Source: Hymenobacter gelipurpurascens (GTDB lineage: Bacteria; Bacteroidota; Bacteroidia; Cytophagales; Hymenobacteraceae). Taken from it: 64,000 bases of DNA. The stretch is from positions 186,001 through 250,000 of the forward strand of contig NZ_FYEW01000002.1 in the NCBI RefSeq assembly GCF_900187375.1, read 5' to 3'. Under the pieces are notes generated by a model that was not told the origin of the DNA, searched no databases, and saw nothing but the letters and a program-made list of their open reading frames with translations. Below are positions 45,859-54,264 of this stretch, one piece after another; positions within the stretch are counted from its first letter, which is position 1; every line of letters starts with the position of its first letter. Position numbers and translations under genes: made by a program.

Positions 45859-47412
45859 ATGAAGCTCCGCCTTTCTACCAAACTCTTCGCTGGCTTTGTG
45901 GCCATCTCAGTGCTGTTTGCGGCCGTGGCGGTTATCAACTACCAGCTTTCGCGCAAGGTGCTGCGCAACTCCCAGCGGGTAGAACGGTCTCAGCGCATCA
46001 CCGGCGAATCGACCACGCTGCTGCGCAACATCATTGATATGGAAACGGGGTTTCGGGGGTTTCTTCTCCTAGGCGACGAAACGCTGTTGGAATATTATTA
46101 CGAAGGCGAGCGGAACCTGCTAGGCCGGTTTGCCCAGTTGCGCAATGAGTTGCCACTCAATACACCACAGTACAACCGCATGCTGAGGGCCCAACGGCTC
46201 TACCAGCAATGGACAGCCTACTCCCACTTGCTGATCAGTGAGAAGCGCGAGGCCCTGCGCCGCAACCCCCGCCAGATTGCGCTGGAGGGTCTGGAGCACC
46301 GCAACCTCACATCGGGCCTCACGGGCAAAGTCCTCATGGACCAGATCAGGGTGGTATTTGCGGCCTTCGAGAAGGAGGAAAACAGCATTCGTATGGCCCA
46401 GCGCCAGAAGCTGCAGGACAGCATTCGGGAAACCCGGATTCTGTCAGTGGGCATTACCCTGGTTACTATTTTCCTGGGCCTGCTGTACGCTTCTTACCTG
46501 GTTCGGCAGCTTTCCCGGCGTATCAGAGGCATGGTGACCCTCTCGCGCAGCATCGCCGACGGCGACTATACCACAACCGTACTGGACACGGAACAGGACG
46601 AGTTGACGGAGCTAGCCGACTCGCTAAACGTGATGTCGAATACCATTGACGGCACCATTACGCAGCTGGAGCGCCGCAATCAGGAACTCGATCAGTTTGC
46701 TTACGTGGTATCGCACGATTTGAAAGCGCCCCTGCGCGGCATCGAGACGGCCTCCCGCTGGATTGAGGAAGACATGGGCCGGGAGCTGCCAGAGCACATT
46801 CGGGAGTTTCTGCTGCTGATGCGTACGCGGGTAGGCCGCATGGAAAACCTCATTAGTGGAATTCTGGAGCTCGCGCGTGTAGGCCGCACCAAACAAGCCG
46901 AGGAGCGGGTAAATGTGCGGGAGCTACTTCAGGAAATTCTGGATTCCTTGGCGCCGCCCGAGGGCTTTAAGGTAGAGCTGCCCAGCTATTTACCTACCAT
47001 CACTACCAACCGCGTGCAGCTACAGCAGGTCTTCAGCAACCTTATCAGCAACGCGCTCAAATATCACCACCAGCCGGAGCAGGGCCTCATCCGGATTGGC
47101 TGCCGCGAAGAGCGGGGGCAATTTATGTTCTCGGTGCAAGACAATGGCCCTGGGATTTCGCCGGAGTATCATGAGCGCATTTTCGTCATTTTCCAGACCC
47201 TCACGGAGCGTGATACGCTGGAAAGCACGGGCGTAGGCCTAGCCATCGTGAAAAAAATAGTGGAGCGCCGCGGTGGCACCATTCGCGTAGAATCGGCTGA
47301 GGGACAAGGGGCCACCTTCCTGTTTACATGGCCGAAGGAGAAGCCCCGCCGGACCGAATTCCGTTCCGAAGGGGCCGTGTTGCCGGTGTCTAATGCCCAA
47401 ATTCAACAGTAG
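45859..47412 (+). CDS. CHASE3-like membrane sensor histidine kinase
   Basis: The 517-residue protein has TM1 (about 8-28), then a periplasmic helical domain with METGFRGFLLLGDE (about 61-74), typical of CHASE3. TM2 is at about 196-214 and a HAMP domain at about 215-268. The phosphoacceptor box AYVVSHDLKAPLRG carries H286. The catalytic domain has N394/N398 (N box), DNGPG at 428-432 and TGVGLAIVKKI at 457-467. The kinase part is of the bacteriophytochrome-like HWE-free HisKA type. It is the middle gene of CZB-kinase-response regulator, 45 bases before the regulator. The signal sensed is unknown. Confidence 0.93.
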   Translation: MKLRLSTKLFAGFVAISVLFAAVAVINYQLSRKVLRNSQRVERSQRITGESTTLLRNIIDMETGFRGFLLLGDETLLEYYYEGERNLLGRFAQLRNELPLNTPQYNRMLRAQRLYQQWTAYSHLLISEKREALRRNPRQIALEGLEHRNLTSGLTGKVLMDQIRVVFAAFEKEENSIRMAQRQKLQDSIRETRILSVGITLVTIFLGLLYASYLVRQLSRRIRGMVTLSRSIADGDYTTTVLDTEQDELTELADSLNVMSNTIDGTITQLERRNQELDQFAYVVSHDLKAPLRGIETASRWIEEDMGRELPEHIREFLLLMRTRVGRMENLISGILELARVGRTKQAEERVNVRELLQEILDSLAPPEGFKVELPSYLPTITTNRVQLQQVFSNLISNALKYHHQPEQGLIRIGCREERGQFMFSVQDNGPGISPEYHERIFVIFQTLTERDTLESTGVGLAIVKKIVERRGGTIRVESAEGQGATFLFTWPKEKPRRTEFRSEGAVLPVSNAQIQQ

Positions 47413-47457
47413 CTCGTATACAAGCCTGCTTTTCGACTTATTTTCCGTTTCCGCCCC

Positions 47458-47901
47458 ATGACCAGCGACGCTATCCAACCCAGCATTCTGCTCGTCGAAG
47501 ACGACCAGATGGATATTATGAATGTGCAACGCGAGCTGCGTAAGCACAACATCGAAGTTCCTCTACACATTGCCCGTAATGGCCGTGAGGCCCTTAGCCT
47601 ATTACGCGGCGAAGACGGCAAAACAGCTATTCCGAAGCCCAGCGTGGTTATGCTCGATATCAACATGCCTCGCATGAATGGCCTAGAGCTGCTGGAAGTC
47701 TTGCGTTCCGACCCCGACTTTGTAGGCCTCAACGTCTTCATCACAACTACCTCGGACCTGGAAACCGACCGTTTTAAAGCACAGGACCTGGCCGTGAGCG
47801 GCTACATCATCAAACCACTAAGCTTTGACAGCTTTGGCGAAGGCGGTACCACCGTTGATGGGTTCAGCCTGTTCCTGGATTTGCTGCAGCTCAAAAGTTA
47901 G
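47458..47901 (+). CDS. single-domain response regulator
   Basis: A receiver domain of 147 residues with no output domain. The acidic pocket is E14/D15/D16 (LLVEDDQMD), the phosphoacceptor is D67 in VVMLDINMPRMNG, the switch residues are T96/T97, and the conserved Lys is K119 in YIIKP. This Rcp1-like type often pairs with kinases of the kind encoded just upstream and passes phosphate on or acts through protein contacts. The stop TAG lies in a cluster of three TGGCCTAG-type copies (47899-47931). Confidence 0.93.
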   Translation: MTSDAIQPSILLVEDDQMDIMNVQRELRKHNIEVPLHIARNGREALSLLRGEDGKTAIPKPSVVMLDINMPRMNGLELLEVLRSDPDFVGLNVFITTTSDLETDRFKAQDLAVSGYIIKPLSFDSFGEGGTTVDGFSLFLDLLQLKS

Positions 47902-47947
47902 GCCACTGGCCTAGCCCATCCCACTGGCCTAGCCCTCAACTTGTCTC

Positions 47948-47987
47948 AAAAGCCCTTACTTCTAGTTATCAAGAAGTAAGGGCTTTT
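47948..47987. terminator. bidirectional terminator between response regulator and rnhB
   Basis: Perfect 16-base arms AAAAGCCCTTACTTCT / AGAAGTAAGGGCTTTT with an eight-base loop; A and T runs on both sides suit the convergent genes. Confidence 0.85.
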
Positions 47988-48044
47988 CGTTTGTAGTGAT
48001 CTTGTAAGCAAGGCGTAGTGTCTCCAGATATTCAGAAACGCCCC

Positions 48045-48620
48045 TTATAATAATCGAAAGCCCATCCGATGGTGCTCCGTCGGGCCATGGTCGCGGATGG
48101 CGGCGCGGTGCTGCACGGTGGGGTAGCCGGCATTTTGCTCCCAGCCATAGTACGGGTACTCGGCGGCCAGCTCGCACATACGGTCATCGCGGAAGGTTTT
48201 GGCCAGCACAGAGGCGGCCGCAATGGAGCGGTACAGTCCGTCGCCGCCAATAATGCAGGTGTGCGGCAGCGTAGGATGCGGACGAAAGCGGTTGCCATCT
48301 ACCAGCAAATGCGTGGGCACCTGGCTAAGCTTTTCTACCGCGCGGTGCATTGCCAGGTAGCTGGCCTGAGCAATATTGATACTGGCTATTTCATCGGGCG
48401 AGGCTTCCGCCACGGCCCAGGCTATGGCCTCTTGGCAAATTTCCGTGCGTACTAGTTCCCGCCGGCGGGCGGTCATCTGCTTGGAGTCGTTGAGGAATTG
48501 CGGAGCAAAATCGGGAGGTAGGATAACAGCCGCCGCAAAAACGGGCCCGGCTAGGCAGCCTCGGCCCGCTTCATCGAGGCCCGCTTCCAATGGTTGGCCG
48601 GTATAAGTAGCAAGTAACAT
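48045..48620 (-). CDS. rnhB: ribonuclease HII
   Basis: Cuts RNA in RNA-DNA hybrids and removes single ribonucleotides from DNA. The 191-residue protein from ATG 48620 has the active-site start LDEAGRG (D16, E17), with GPVFAAAVILP after it. LLVDGNRF supplies the third Asp, and IAAASVLAKTFRDD is typical of type 2. A long in-frame extension upstream (to 48809) is unrelated to the family. A -7 box TACCTTTG ends five bases before the ATG, which confirms the start. Confidence 0.95.
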   Translation of the reverse strand: MLLATYTGQPLEAGLDEAGRGCLAGPVFAAAVILPPDFAPQFLNDSKQMTARRRELVRTEICQEAIAWAVAEASPDEIASINIAQASYLAMHRAVEKLSQVPTHLLVDGNRFRPHPTLPHTCIIGGDGLYRSIAAASVLAKTFRDDRMCELAAEYPYYGWEQNAGYPTVQHRAAIRDHGPTEHHRMGFRLL

Positions 48621-48625
48621 GGCAG

Positions 48626-48633
48626 CAAAGGTA
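48626..48633 (-). promoter_or_regulatory. -7 box directly before rnhB
   Basis: TACCTTTG on the minus strand (48633-48626), five bases before the rnhB ATG. Same arrangement as queA and plsC. No TTG at the -33 position. Confidence 0.5.
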
Positions 48634-48671
48634 CAGGAAGCCTCCCCGAAGTGGTCTAGGCACCCACAGGA

Positions 48672-48713
48672 AAAGGGCCTCCCCGGCAGCCGCAGCAACC
48701 GGAGAGGCCCTTT
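48672..48713 (-). terminator. terminator after the 48739 gene
   Basis: Arms AAAGGGCCTCCCCGG / CCGGAGAGGCCCTTT, one mismatch, 12-base loop. It lies 26 bases beyond the stop of the minus-strand gene at 48739. Confidence 0.8.
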
Positions 48714-48738
48714 ATAGGCACTGTGTTCGTTAGTCTGA

Positions 48739-48981
48739 TTAGTGGCTACCGGCCGTAGAACCAGCTTCGGGGCCATCATTGGAGCCCCGGCGGTTGCCTT
48801 GCTTATCACGTGGGCCTTCGTCTAAGGCTTCGTCTTCATCATTGGTAACATACACATTGGTAATGGGGCCTAAGCCACCCGTGTTCTGGGCCAGCTCTGA
48901 TTCAGCCTGGGCATGTTTCAGATTGAAGAGCGGATCGCCGGGTTGGTTTTGGGCTGATTGGTTTTTTGACTGATTGGCCAT
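48739..48981 (-). CDS. small hydrophilic hypothetical protein
   Basis: An 80-residue protein rich in Gln, Asn, Asp, Glu and Gly, with no signal peptide or membrane segment. It is likely unstructured. The middle has GPITNVYVTNDEDEALDEGPRD (about 37-58), and the C-terminus is Gly/Ser-rich ending AGSH. No family recognised. It has its own terminator, which favours a real gene. Confidence 0.6.
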   Translation of the reverse strand: MANQSKNQSAQNQPGDPLFNLKHAQAESELAQNTGGLGPITNVYVTNDEDEALDEGPRDKQGNRRGSNDGPEAGSTAGSH

Positions 48982-49111
48982 AGAGCATACAGCACCGACC
49001 GGAATGTGAACGGTCGATTAGCCTCTGATACGCGCCTCATGCCGCCGAGGTTGGTTCCGCAGCCACATAGGATTTGGGGATTGTAGGCCAGTACCCAAAC
49101 CGCTATAACGC

Positions 49112-49144
49112 AAAAAAGCCGCTGCCCAAGGCAGCGGCTTTTTT
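49112..49144. terminator. orphan bidirectional terminator
   Basis: Perfect 15-base arms AAAAAAGCCGCTGCC / GGCAGCGGCTTTTTT with a three-base loop. Neither flanking gene ends here: the minus-strand gene at 48981 starts to the left, and the NUDIX gene starts to the right. Confidence 0.85.
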
Positions 49145-49256
49145 TGTGTGTTGGCCGGCAAATTCATTCATCCACCCTACTCCTTTGCCAGCAGCAACAC
49201 AACGCAGTAGAAGCCTTCCTTTCCATTAACCCTACGTGCGTCATTTATTACTGATA
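49112..49256 (-). ncRNA. candidate small RNA or micro-gene
   Basis: A minus-strand -7 box TACATTTG (49264-49257) followed by about 110 bases and the terminator at 49144-49112 would give a transcript of about 140 bases. It could be non-coding. It also holds a 26-codon open frame (49244-49164) with three adjacent Cys codons, which may be chance. No TTG is found at the -33 position, so support is weak. Confidence 0.25.
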
Positions 49257-49418
49257 CAAATGTATAGCAGCGCCTCCCTACCTATTTGCACTACTTGACC
49301 AACTGACCAACTTTGCCGGCCAATTGCCCTTCTTTCCCGACCGAAGCCCGAGAAAAGCAGGCGAGAAATGGAATGCGCCGTACCTTTGCCTACCTGCACC
49401 ACAAGCTATTTCTTGCTT

Positions 49419-49994
49419 ATGTCCAATCAGCATTTATCCGATTTAGACGAATCCCACAATCCGTGGCAAACGCATAGCAGCGAGGTACTCTACGAGAACC
49501 CCTGGATACGCGTGCGGGAAGACGAGATTACAAACCCAGCTGGCAACCCCGGAATCTATGGCGTAGTCTCCATGAAAAACAAGGCCTTAGGCATTATCCC
49601 GGTTGATGCGGACGGCAACACCTGGCTCGTAGGCCAGTTCCGGTACACCCTGAACGAATACTGCTGGGAAATCCCGATGGGCGGCGGCCCGGTAGAACTG
49701 GATATCTTGGAATCGGCCCAACGGGAGCTGCGGGAAGAAACCGGCATCACGGCCCACCGCTGGACCAATATTGCGCGCCTGCATACGTCCAACTCCGTGA
49801 CGGATGAGGAAGGCTTTGTATTCCTGGCCCAGGACCTGGAGTTTGGCGAACATGAGCCGGAGGAAACCGAAGATCTGCGCGTCTGGAAACTGCCACTTTC
49901 GGAAGCCGTTGAAATGGTCATGAACAACCGCATCACCGATGCCATCAGCGCAGCAGGCTTGTTGAAGGCGGCTCGTCTGTTAGATATTCGCTAG
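49419..49994 (+). CDS. NUDIX hydrolase
   Basis: Hydrolyses a nucleoside diphosphate linked to another group, most like ADP-sugar pyrophosphatases. The 191-residue protein from ATG 49419 has the Nudix core RELREETGI. Upstream, GGGPVELDIL places the first conserved Glu one residue early: the usual G-x5-E-x7-REL is here G-x4-E-x8-REL. The metal-binding REL-x-EE part is intact. The start is supported by a TACCTTTG box at 49381. An in-frame upstream ATG at 49368 would overlap that promoter. The stop TAG lies within GCTAGGCCACT. Confidence 0.9.
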   Translation: MSNQHLSDLDESHNPWQTHSSEVLYENPWIRVREDEITNPAGNPGIYGVVSMKNKALGIIPVDADGNTWLVGQFRYTLNEYCWEIPMGGGPVELDILESAQRELREETGITAHRWTNIARLHTSNSVTDEEGFVFLAQDLEFGEHEPEETEDLRVWKLPLSEAVEMVMNNRITDAISAAGLLKAARLLDIR

Positions 49995-50045
49995 GCCACT
50001 GCCGGGCCTGCGGCCCGTTTTGCGCCGTTAGTCGCTCATCCGTCC

Positions 50046-50053
50046 TACCTTTG
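50046..50053 (+). promoter_or_regulatory. -7 box directly before plsC
   Basis: TACCTTTG, five bases before the ATG at 50059. A TTTG lies at 50019-50022, 23 bases upstream, slightly beyond usual spacing. Predicts a leaderless or near-leaderless mRNA. Confidence 0.5.
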
Positions 50054-50058
50054 TGGCT

Positions 50059-50868
50059 ATGCGCCGCTTGCTTCGTTTTCTAGGCCACCGTCTGTACACC
50101 ACTTGGGCAACCTTCTGGTTTGTGCTGCCTTTTGTGCTGACGTATCCGCTGCAGTGGCTGCTGAGCCGACAGAAGCGGCACCGTTTGCTGCACATGGTTA
50201 ACCGAGGCTGGAGCATTTTCTCCATCCGGATGTGGGGCGTGCCCGTCACGATTATCAAGAAAAGCCCGCTCCCGCCTAGCCAGACCTGCGTGTATGTAGC
50301 CAATCATGGCTCTTACATTGATATCATGCTGCTGTTTAAGGCCATACCAGGTTTCCTGAATATGGTAGGTAAAAGCGCCCTGGCAGAAGTCCCGGCCTGG
50401 GGGCCCATCTTCGGCGGAGCATACATTACGGTCAACCGGGAAAACGCCATCAGCCGGGGCCGCTCTATGGTGGCCGCCCGCCGCAGTCTGGAAGCAGGCC
50501 GCTCGGTCGTGTTCTTTCCGGAGGGTACCATCTCGCCCAAGCCCGGCGAAGAAATGGTGCCTTTCAAGGAAGGGGCTTTTCAACTGGCCATTGCTGCCGG
50601 CGTACCCATCGTTCCGATTAGTATGCCGCTGAACCACCGGTTCATGCCGGATGTAAAAGGATCATTACGAGTGCGCTATTCGCCGCTGAAGCTCGTTATG
50701 CATGAGCCGATTCCGACCACCGGGCTTACGCAGGCAGATGCCGTAGCCTTGAAAGACCGGGTCTACGATATCATCAAAAGCGAATTTCTGCCGGAAGCGG
50801 CCGGAATTCCGGAGGCCAGCACCTGGCGCAAGCCAACAAACCAATCCAACAAAAAGCAACTGGCCTAG
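50059..50868 (+). CDS. plsC: 1-acyl-sn-glycerol-3-phosphate acyltransferase
   Basis: Adds the second acyl chain in phosphatidic acid synthesis, at the inner membrane. The 269-residue protein has a membrane segment at about 16-36, the catalytic NHGSYID (H83, D88; NHx4D), the substrate-binding FFPEGT motif, and VPIVPISM after it. An in-frame GTG at 50053 is part of the -7 box, so the ATG is preferred. The C-terminal tail is Lys/Asn-rich. The stop is the TAG in ACTGGCCTAGCC. gatC starts 36 bases later. Confidence 0.9.
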   Translation: MRRLLRFLGHRLYTTWATFWFVLPFVLTYPLQWLLSRQKRHRLLHMVNRGWSIFSIRMWGVPVTIIKKSPLPPSQTCVYVANHGSYIDIMLLFKAIPGFLNMVGKSALAEVPAWGPIFGGAYITVNRENAISRGRSMVAARRSLEAGRSVVFFPEGTISPKPGEEMVPFKEGAFQLAIAAGVPIVPISMPLNHRFMPDVKGSLRVRYSPLKLVMHEPIPTTGLTQADAVALKDRVYDIIKSEFLPEAAGIPEASTWRKPTNQSNKKQLA

Positions 50869-50904
50869 CCCAGCCTCTACCCTACTCTTTAATTCTCTCT
50901 TGCT

Positions 50905-51192
50905 TTGAGCACCGATCTAGCCACCCTGCGCAAACTGGCCCACCTGGCCCGCCTAGAATTCGACGAAAACAAAGAGCAGCAGATGCTCGGCGACCTGAAC
51001 AAAATTCTCGACTGGGTTGATCAGCTGCGCCAGCTCGATACTTCTGATGTGGAGCCGCTCGTTCATCTTTCGCAAGAAATCAACGTGCTCCGGCCCGATG
51101 AAGCCCACAACACCGTGAGCCATCAGGAAGGATTGCGCAATGCCCCGCGCAAAGACTCCGATTATTTCCGCGTCCCGAAAGTATTAGAATAA
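50905..51192 (+). CDS. gatC: aspartyl/glutamyl-tRNA amidotransferase subunit C
   Basis: Small subunit of GatCAB, which amidates Glu-tRNA(Gln) and Asp-tRNA(Asn). The 95-residue protein has the family start LRKLAHLARLEFDE, the segment LNKILDWVDQLRQLDTSDVEPL (about 32-53, given by position), and LRPDE near 71. It ends FRVPKVLE, as in most GatC. The start is TTG at 50905. gatA and gatB are not in the window. The next gene starts four bases after the stop. Confidence 0.95.
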   Translation: MSTDLATLRKLAHLARLEFDENKEQQMLGDLNKILDWVDQLRQLDTSDVEPLVHLSQEINVLRPDEAHNTVSHQEGLRNAPRKDSDYFRVPKVLE

Positions 51193-51195
51193 CGG

Positions 51196-54100
51196 TTGCT
51201 ACTTCCTCCCGCTTCCACCTCCTCCCGCTGGCGCGGACCGCTGGCGCTGCTTGCGCTTTTTACTGCACTGGCAGTAGGCTTGGCTGCCTGGAATTACTTC
51301 ACGGGCCCCGACGAAGTGCTGCCTGTGCGGGCCGTAGCCCAGCTCACGCCGGTTCCTACCACGGTAGCTTCCGTGAGCGTAGGCCTGGCTGAGTTACCGG
51401 TGCAGGCCAATGGTTACCTGCTCACGCAAACCTACGATGTGGTCGGCCCTTATGTCCAGACTACGGCGGCCCTGCTGCTTGTAGGCCTGCTGGGGATAGC
51501 GCTTGCCTATTTCCTAGCCGCCGTCAGCACGCTGGCACGTCCGGCTTTTGTGGTGGGCATGGGCATGGTGATATTCCTGCTGATGTCGCTCAATGCCGAC
51601 TTACTGGCCATTTTTAATGCCCGGCAGCAATATTTTCTGGTCCTGAGCCTGGCTTTGCTGGGCGGAGTGGCCTACGCCTTCCATGCGTTCTGGCCTACGG
51701 TGTCTTTCACTCGCCGACTACTGGTTCTAGGCGCACTGGTGGCTGCATTAGGCGGCCTGTTGTTTCTGCGCAGCCAATACCAGCCCGATGTAACGGCCTT
51801 GCACCTTACGGCTTTTTTCACGACAGCTGGAGCCGTAGCGGTGGCGCTGCTGGTAGTATGGGTGGCCTACGAGAGTATTCACGGTCTTCTTTGGCTGAAT
51901 ACGCAGGCAGAAACGCCCAGCGGCCGTTTTGGCCTCCTGCCTTTCTTACTCACGAGCCTGCTCTACCTGGGCACGCTACTGCTGTATTACTGGAATGAAG
52001 GCGAGCTGCTTATTCTGCCCGGCTGGCACCTAGATCCGTTGATATTGCTGATTCCGGCGGTGCTGATAGGCTGGCTGGGTCTCCAGCAGCGCAGCACTAC
52101 CTATGCTCCCTGGGTGGCTTACTGGCCCGCAGCCAATTACCTCTATCTGGTGTTCGTGCTGCTGGCGGCCGGCGCCTTGGGCTATGCCTTTGCCACTGCC
52201 AACGACCCGTTTCTGGCCGCCGCCCGCGACTTTACGGCCTTGGCCTTCCTGGCTATCGGTACTGCCTTTTTGCTGTACGTGCTGGTAAATTTCGGGCCGC
52301 TGCTTCGGAAGAAGATGGCGGTGCACCGCGTGGTGTATGAGCCGCGGCGGTTTCCCTTTTATGCCATGTACTTGCTCGGCATCGTGGCAGTAGGAGCGGT
52401 AGAGCTGCGCAACAATTTTTATATAGCCGATCAGATTCGGGCGGCTTATTACAACAACCTCGGCGACCTGACCCGCTTGCAAAGCGAGCTTTCTCCTGAA
52501 GCCGATGGGCTGGCGCTACTGGCAGAGCGCTACTACGCCGAAAGCGACGACCTGGACCTACACAACCACAAAGCCAGCCTGGGCCGCGCAGCGCTTTACC
52601 GCTTCCGCCTGCAGCGCCAGAACGAAATTAACATCCTGCGCCGCGCACTGAGCCGTAGGCCATCTGAGAAGATTTCACTCCGCCTCGCTGCTCTCTACAA
52701 TGAGCCCGCCGACTTTTTCGACCGTTTGGCAGTATTGCGCGAAGGCCTGAAAGCCTCGCCCCGCAGTGCCCGCCTCGCTAACGATCTGGCGCAACTGTAC
52801 ACGCGCTCCTCCCTCTCCGACTCGGTAACCTACTACCAGGCCCGTGCACAGGCCATGGCCCCGAATGACGCGGTTTTGCAGTCCAACCAGCTGGCCTACC
52901 AGATTCAACAGCAGCAATGGGCAGCCGCGCAGAAGCTAGCTGCTGATGCTACCCAGGCCAAAGACCCTGCCCTGCAGAGCAACCGCCTGCTTCTAGGCCA
53001 CCTCACGCAACAGACCGTAGCTGGCGCTACGCCGGCCGTTGCTTCGCCAGAGCCTCTCACGCCGGCCGTGTTTGCTCAGCTTTACCACTACGCGCTAGGC
53101 CAAGCCACGCGCCGCGACACCAGCTTACTGCCTACTCTCAGCCAACTTGCTGCCCAACCAGAAAACGCTGCTTATGCTGATCAGCTGCAGTTTCTGCGGG
53201 CACTGTCTCAGCAGTATGGCGGCCGTCCGGTAGCGGCCCAGAGCATCCTTCGCCCGCTGGCTACCGGCTCTGGACCATCGGCGGCTTACTATCAAACAAT
53301 ACAAGGCCTCTGGCTGATGGACCAACGCCTCTATGCCGCAGCAGCTCCACGTTTGGCCGAGGCCACGCAAAACGGCTCCGTGCCGGCCGCGCTGCCTCAG
53401 GCCTACGCATTGGCTCTCAGCGGCCAGCTCGATTCTGCTCGTCGGGTGGTCACCTACTTACTCAAACAACCCCGGAGCCCGCAGGCCCGCCTCGCCGGAA
53501 ACTTATATACGGTACTCCAGCCTGATTTTAAATCGGGGTACGCACAGGCATCTGACTCCCTAAAAGCACAATACCTGGTACTGCGCGGCGACGAGCTACC
53601 CGCTTCTTCTGATTTACTAGCACCTGCCGCCGACCTGCAACAGCCCGCGCCGCGTGAAGCCGCGTTACTAGCACAATTGCCCCGGGCCTTACGTGCAGGC
53701 CAGCAGGCCGCTGCCCAGGAGGCGGTCCGTCGCTTTGCGCCCGCCCCTGCTACCCGTTCTGCTCGCGCCTCCGCCTGGAACGTAGCTCGCGGCGAGCTAC
53801 TGATTCGGTCTCAACAGTGGCCTAGCCTGCAGCAGCTCACGCAGCAGGCCTATCTGGTAGGCCCCGATGTGGCATGGAAGCGCTATTTCCAGGCCAAGCT
53901 GGCCGAAGCGAACAAACAACCTGAGCAAGCAGCTAAACTCTATGCCGCGCTAGTGCAGGAAACGCCTTTCGTGGAAAGCGGGATTCTGGCGGCAGCCAAC
54001 TTCTACACGCAGCGTCAGGATTTCAACACGGCATACAACACCCTGCTGAAGGGAATTGAATACAACCCCGAGTCAACGGAGCTCCTGAAGGCCTACATTC

Positions 54101-54252
54101 TGGCGGCTATTCCGGTTGGTCTTACTGAATATGCAGCAGCTCCAATGGAACATTTAGGGGCTTTGCTTTCACCTGAGGAATATAGTACCTTTCGTACGAG
54201 GGTAGAAGCACAGCGCTCCGCGCAGGCTACCGCCAATGCCCCCTGGAACTAA
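51196..54252 (+). CDS. large membrane protein with C-terminal tetratricopeptide region
   Basis: A 1018-residue protein. The first 410 residues hold about ten or eleven hydrophobic segments (for example 14-32, 86-110, 117-138, 143-165 and 390-405). The remaining 600 are soluble, Ala/Gln/Leu-rich and show the helical-pair pattern of TPR repeats, such as the one near 480-560 (RLANDLAQLYTRSS, ARAQAMAPND) and the last near 935-985. No catalytic motif is seen. The start is TTG at 51196, four bases after gatC; there is no ATG in the early part. It is followed after 12 bases by an ABC ATPase. Function unknown; assembly or scaffolding is possible. Confidence 0.75.
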   Translation: MLLPPASTSSRWRGPLALLALFTALAVGLAAWNYFTGPDEVLPVRAVAQLTPVPTTVASVSVGLAELPVQANGYLLTQTYDVVGPYVQTTAALLLVGLLGIALAYFLAAVSTLARPAFVVGMGMVIFLLMSLNADLLAIFNARQQYFLVLSLALLGGVAYAFHAFWPTVSFTRRLLVLGALVAALGGLLFLRSQYQPDVTALHLTAFFTTAGAVAVALLVVWVAYESIHGLLWLNTQAETPSGRFGLLPFLLTSLLYLGTLLLYYWNEGELLILPGWHLDPLILLIPAVLIGWLGLQQRSTTYAPWVAYWPAANYLYLVFVLLAAGALGYAFATANDPFLAAARDFTALAFLAIGTAFLLYVLVNFGPLLRKKMAVHRVVYEPRRFPFYAMYLLGIVAVGAVELRNNFYIADQIRAAYYNNLGDLTRLQSELSPEADGLALLAERYYAESDDLDLHNHKASLGRAALYRFRLQRQNEINILRRALSRRPSEKISLRLAALYNEPADFFDRLAVLREGLKASPRSARLANDLAQLYTRSSLSDSVTYYQARAQAMAPNDAVLQSNQLAYQIQQQQWAAAQKLAADATQAKDPALQSNRLLLGHLTQQTVAGATPAVASPEPLTPAVFAQLYHYALGQATRRDTSLLPTLSQLAAQPENAAYADQLQFLRALSQQYGGRPVAAQSILRPLATGSGPSAAYYQTIQGLWLMDQRLYAAAAPRLAEATQNGSVPAALPQAYALALSGQLDSARRVVTYLLKQPRSPQARLAGNLYTVLQPDFKSGYAQASDSLKAQYLVLRGDELPASSDLLAPAADLQQPAPREAALLAQLPRALRAGQQAAAQEAVRRFAPAPATRSARASAWNVARGELLIRSQQWPSLQQLTQQAYLVGPDVAWKRYFQAKLAEANKQPEQAAKLYAALVQETPFVESGILAAANFYTQRQDFNTAYNTLLKGIEYNPESTELLKAYILAAIPVGLTEYAAAPMEHLGALLSPEEYSTFRTRVEAQRSAQATANAPWN

Positions 54253-54264
54253 TCTGCCCTGGTT

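Larger units (their letters stand above)
48982..49418. other. gap between 48739 gene and NUDIX gene, with orphan terminator
   Basis: A 437-base gap. It contains a strong hairpin terminator at 49112-49144 that follows no annotated gene on either strand, a minus-strand -7 box at 49257-49264, one GTAGGCCAGT copy at 49083, and a plus-strand -7 box TACCTTTG at 49381-49388, 30 bases before the NUDIX ATG. Confidence 0.6.
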
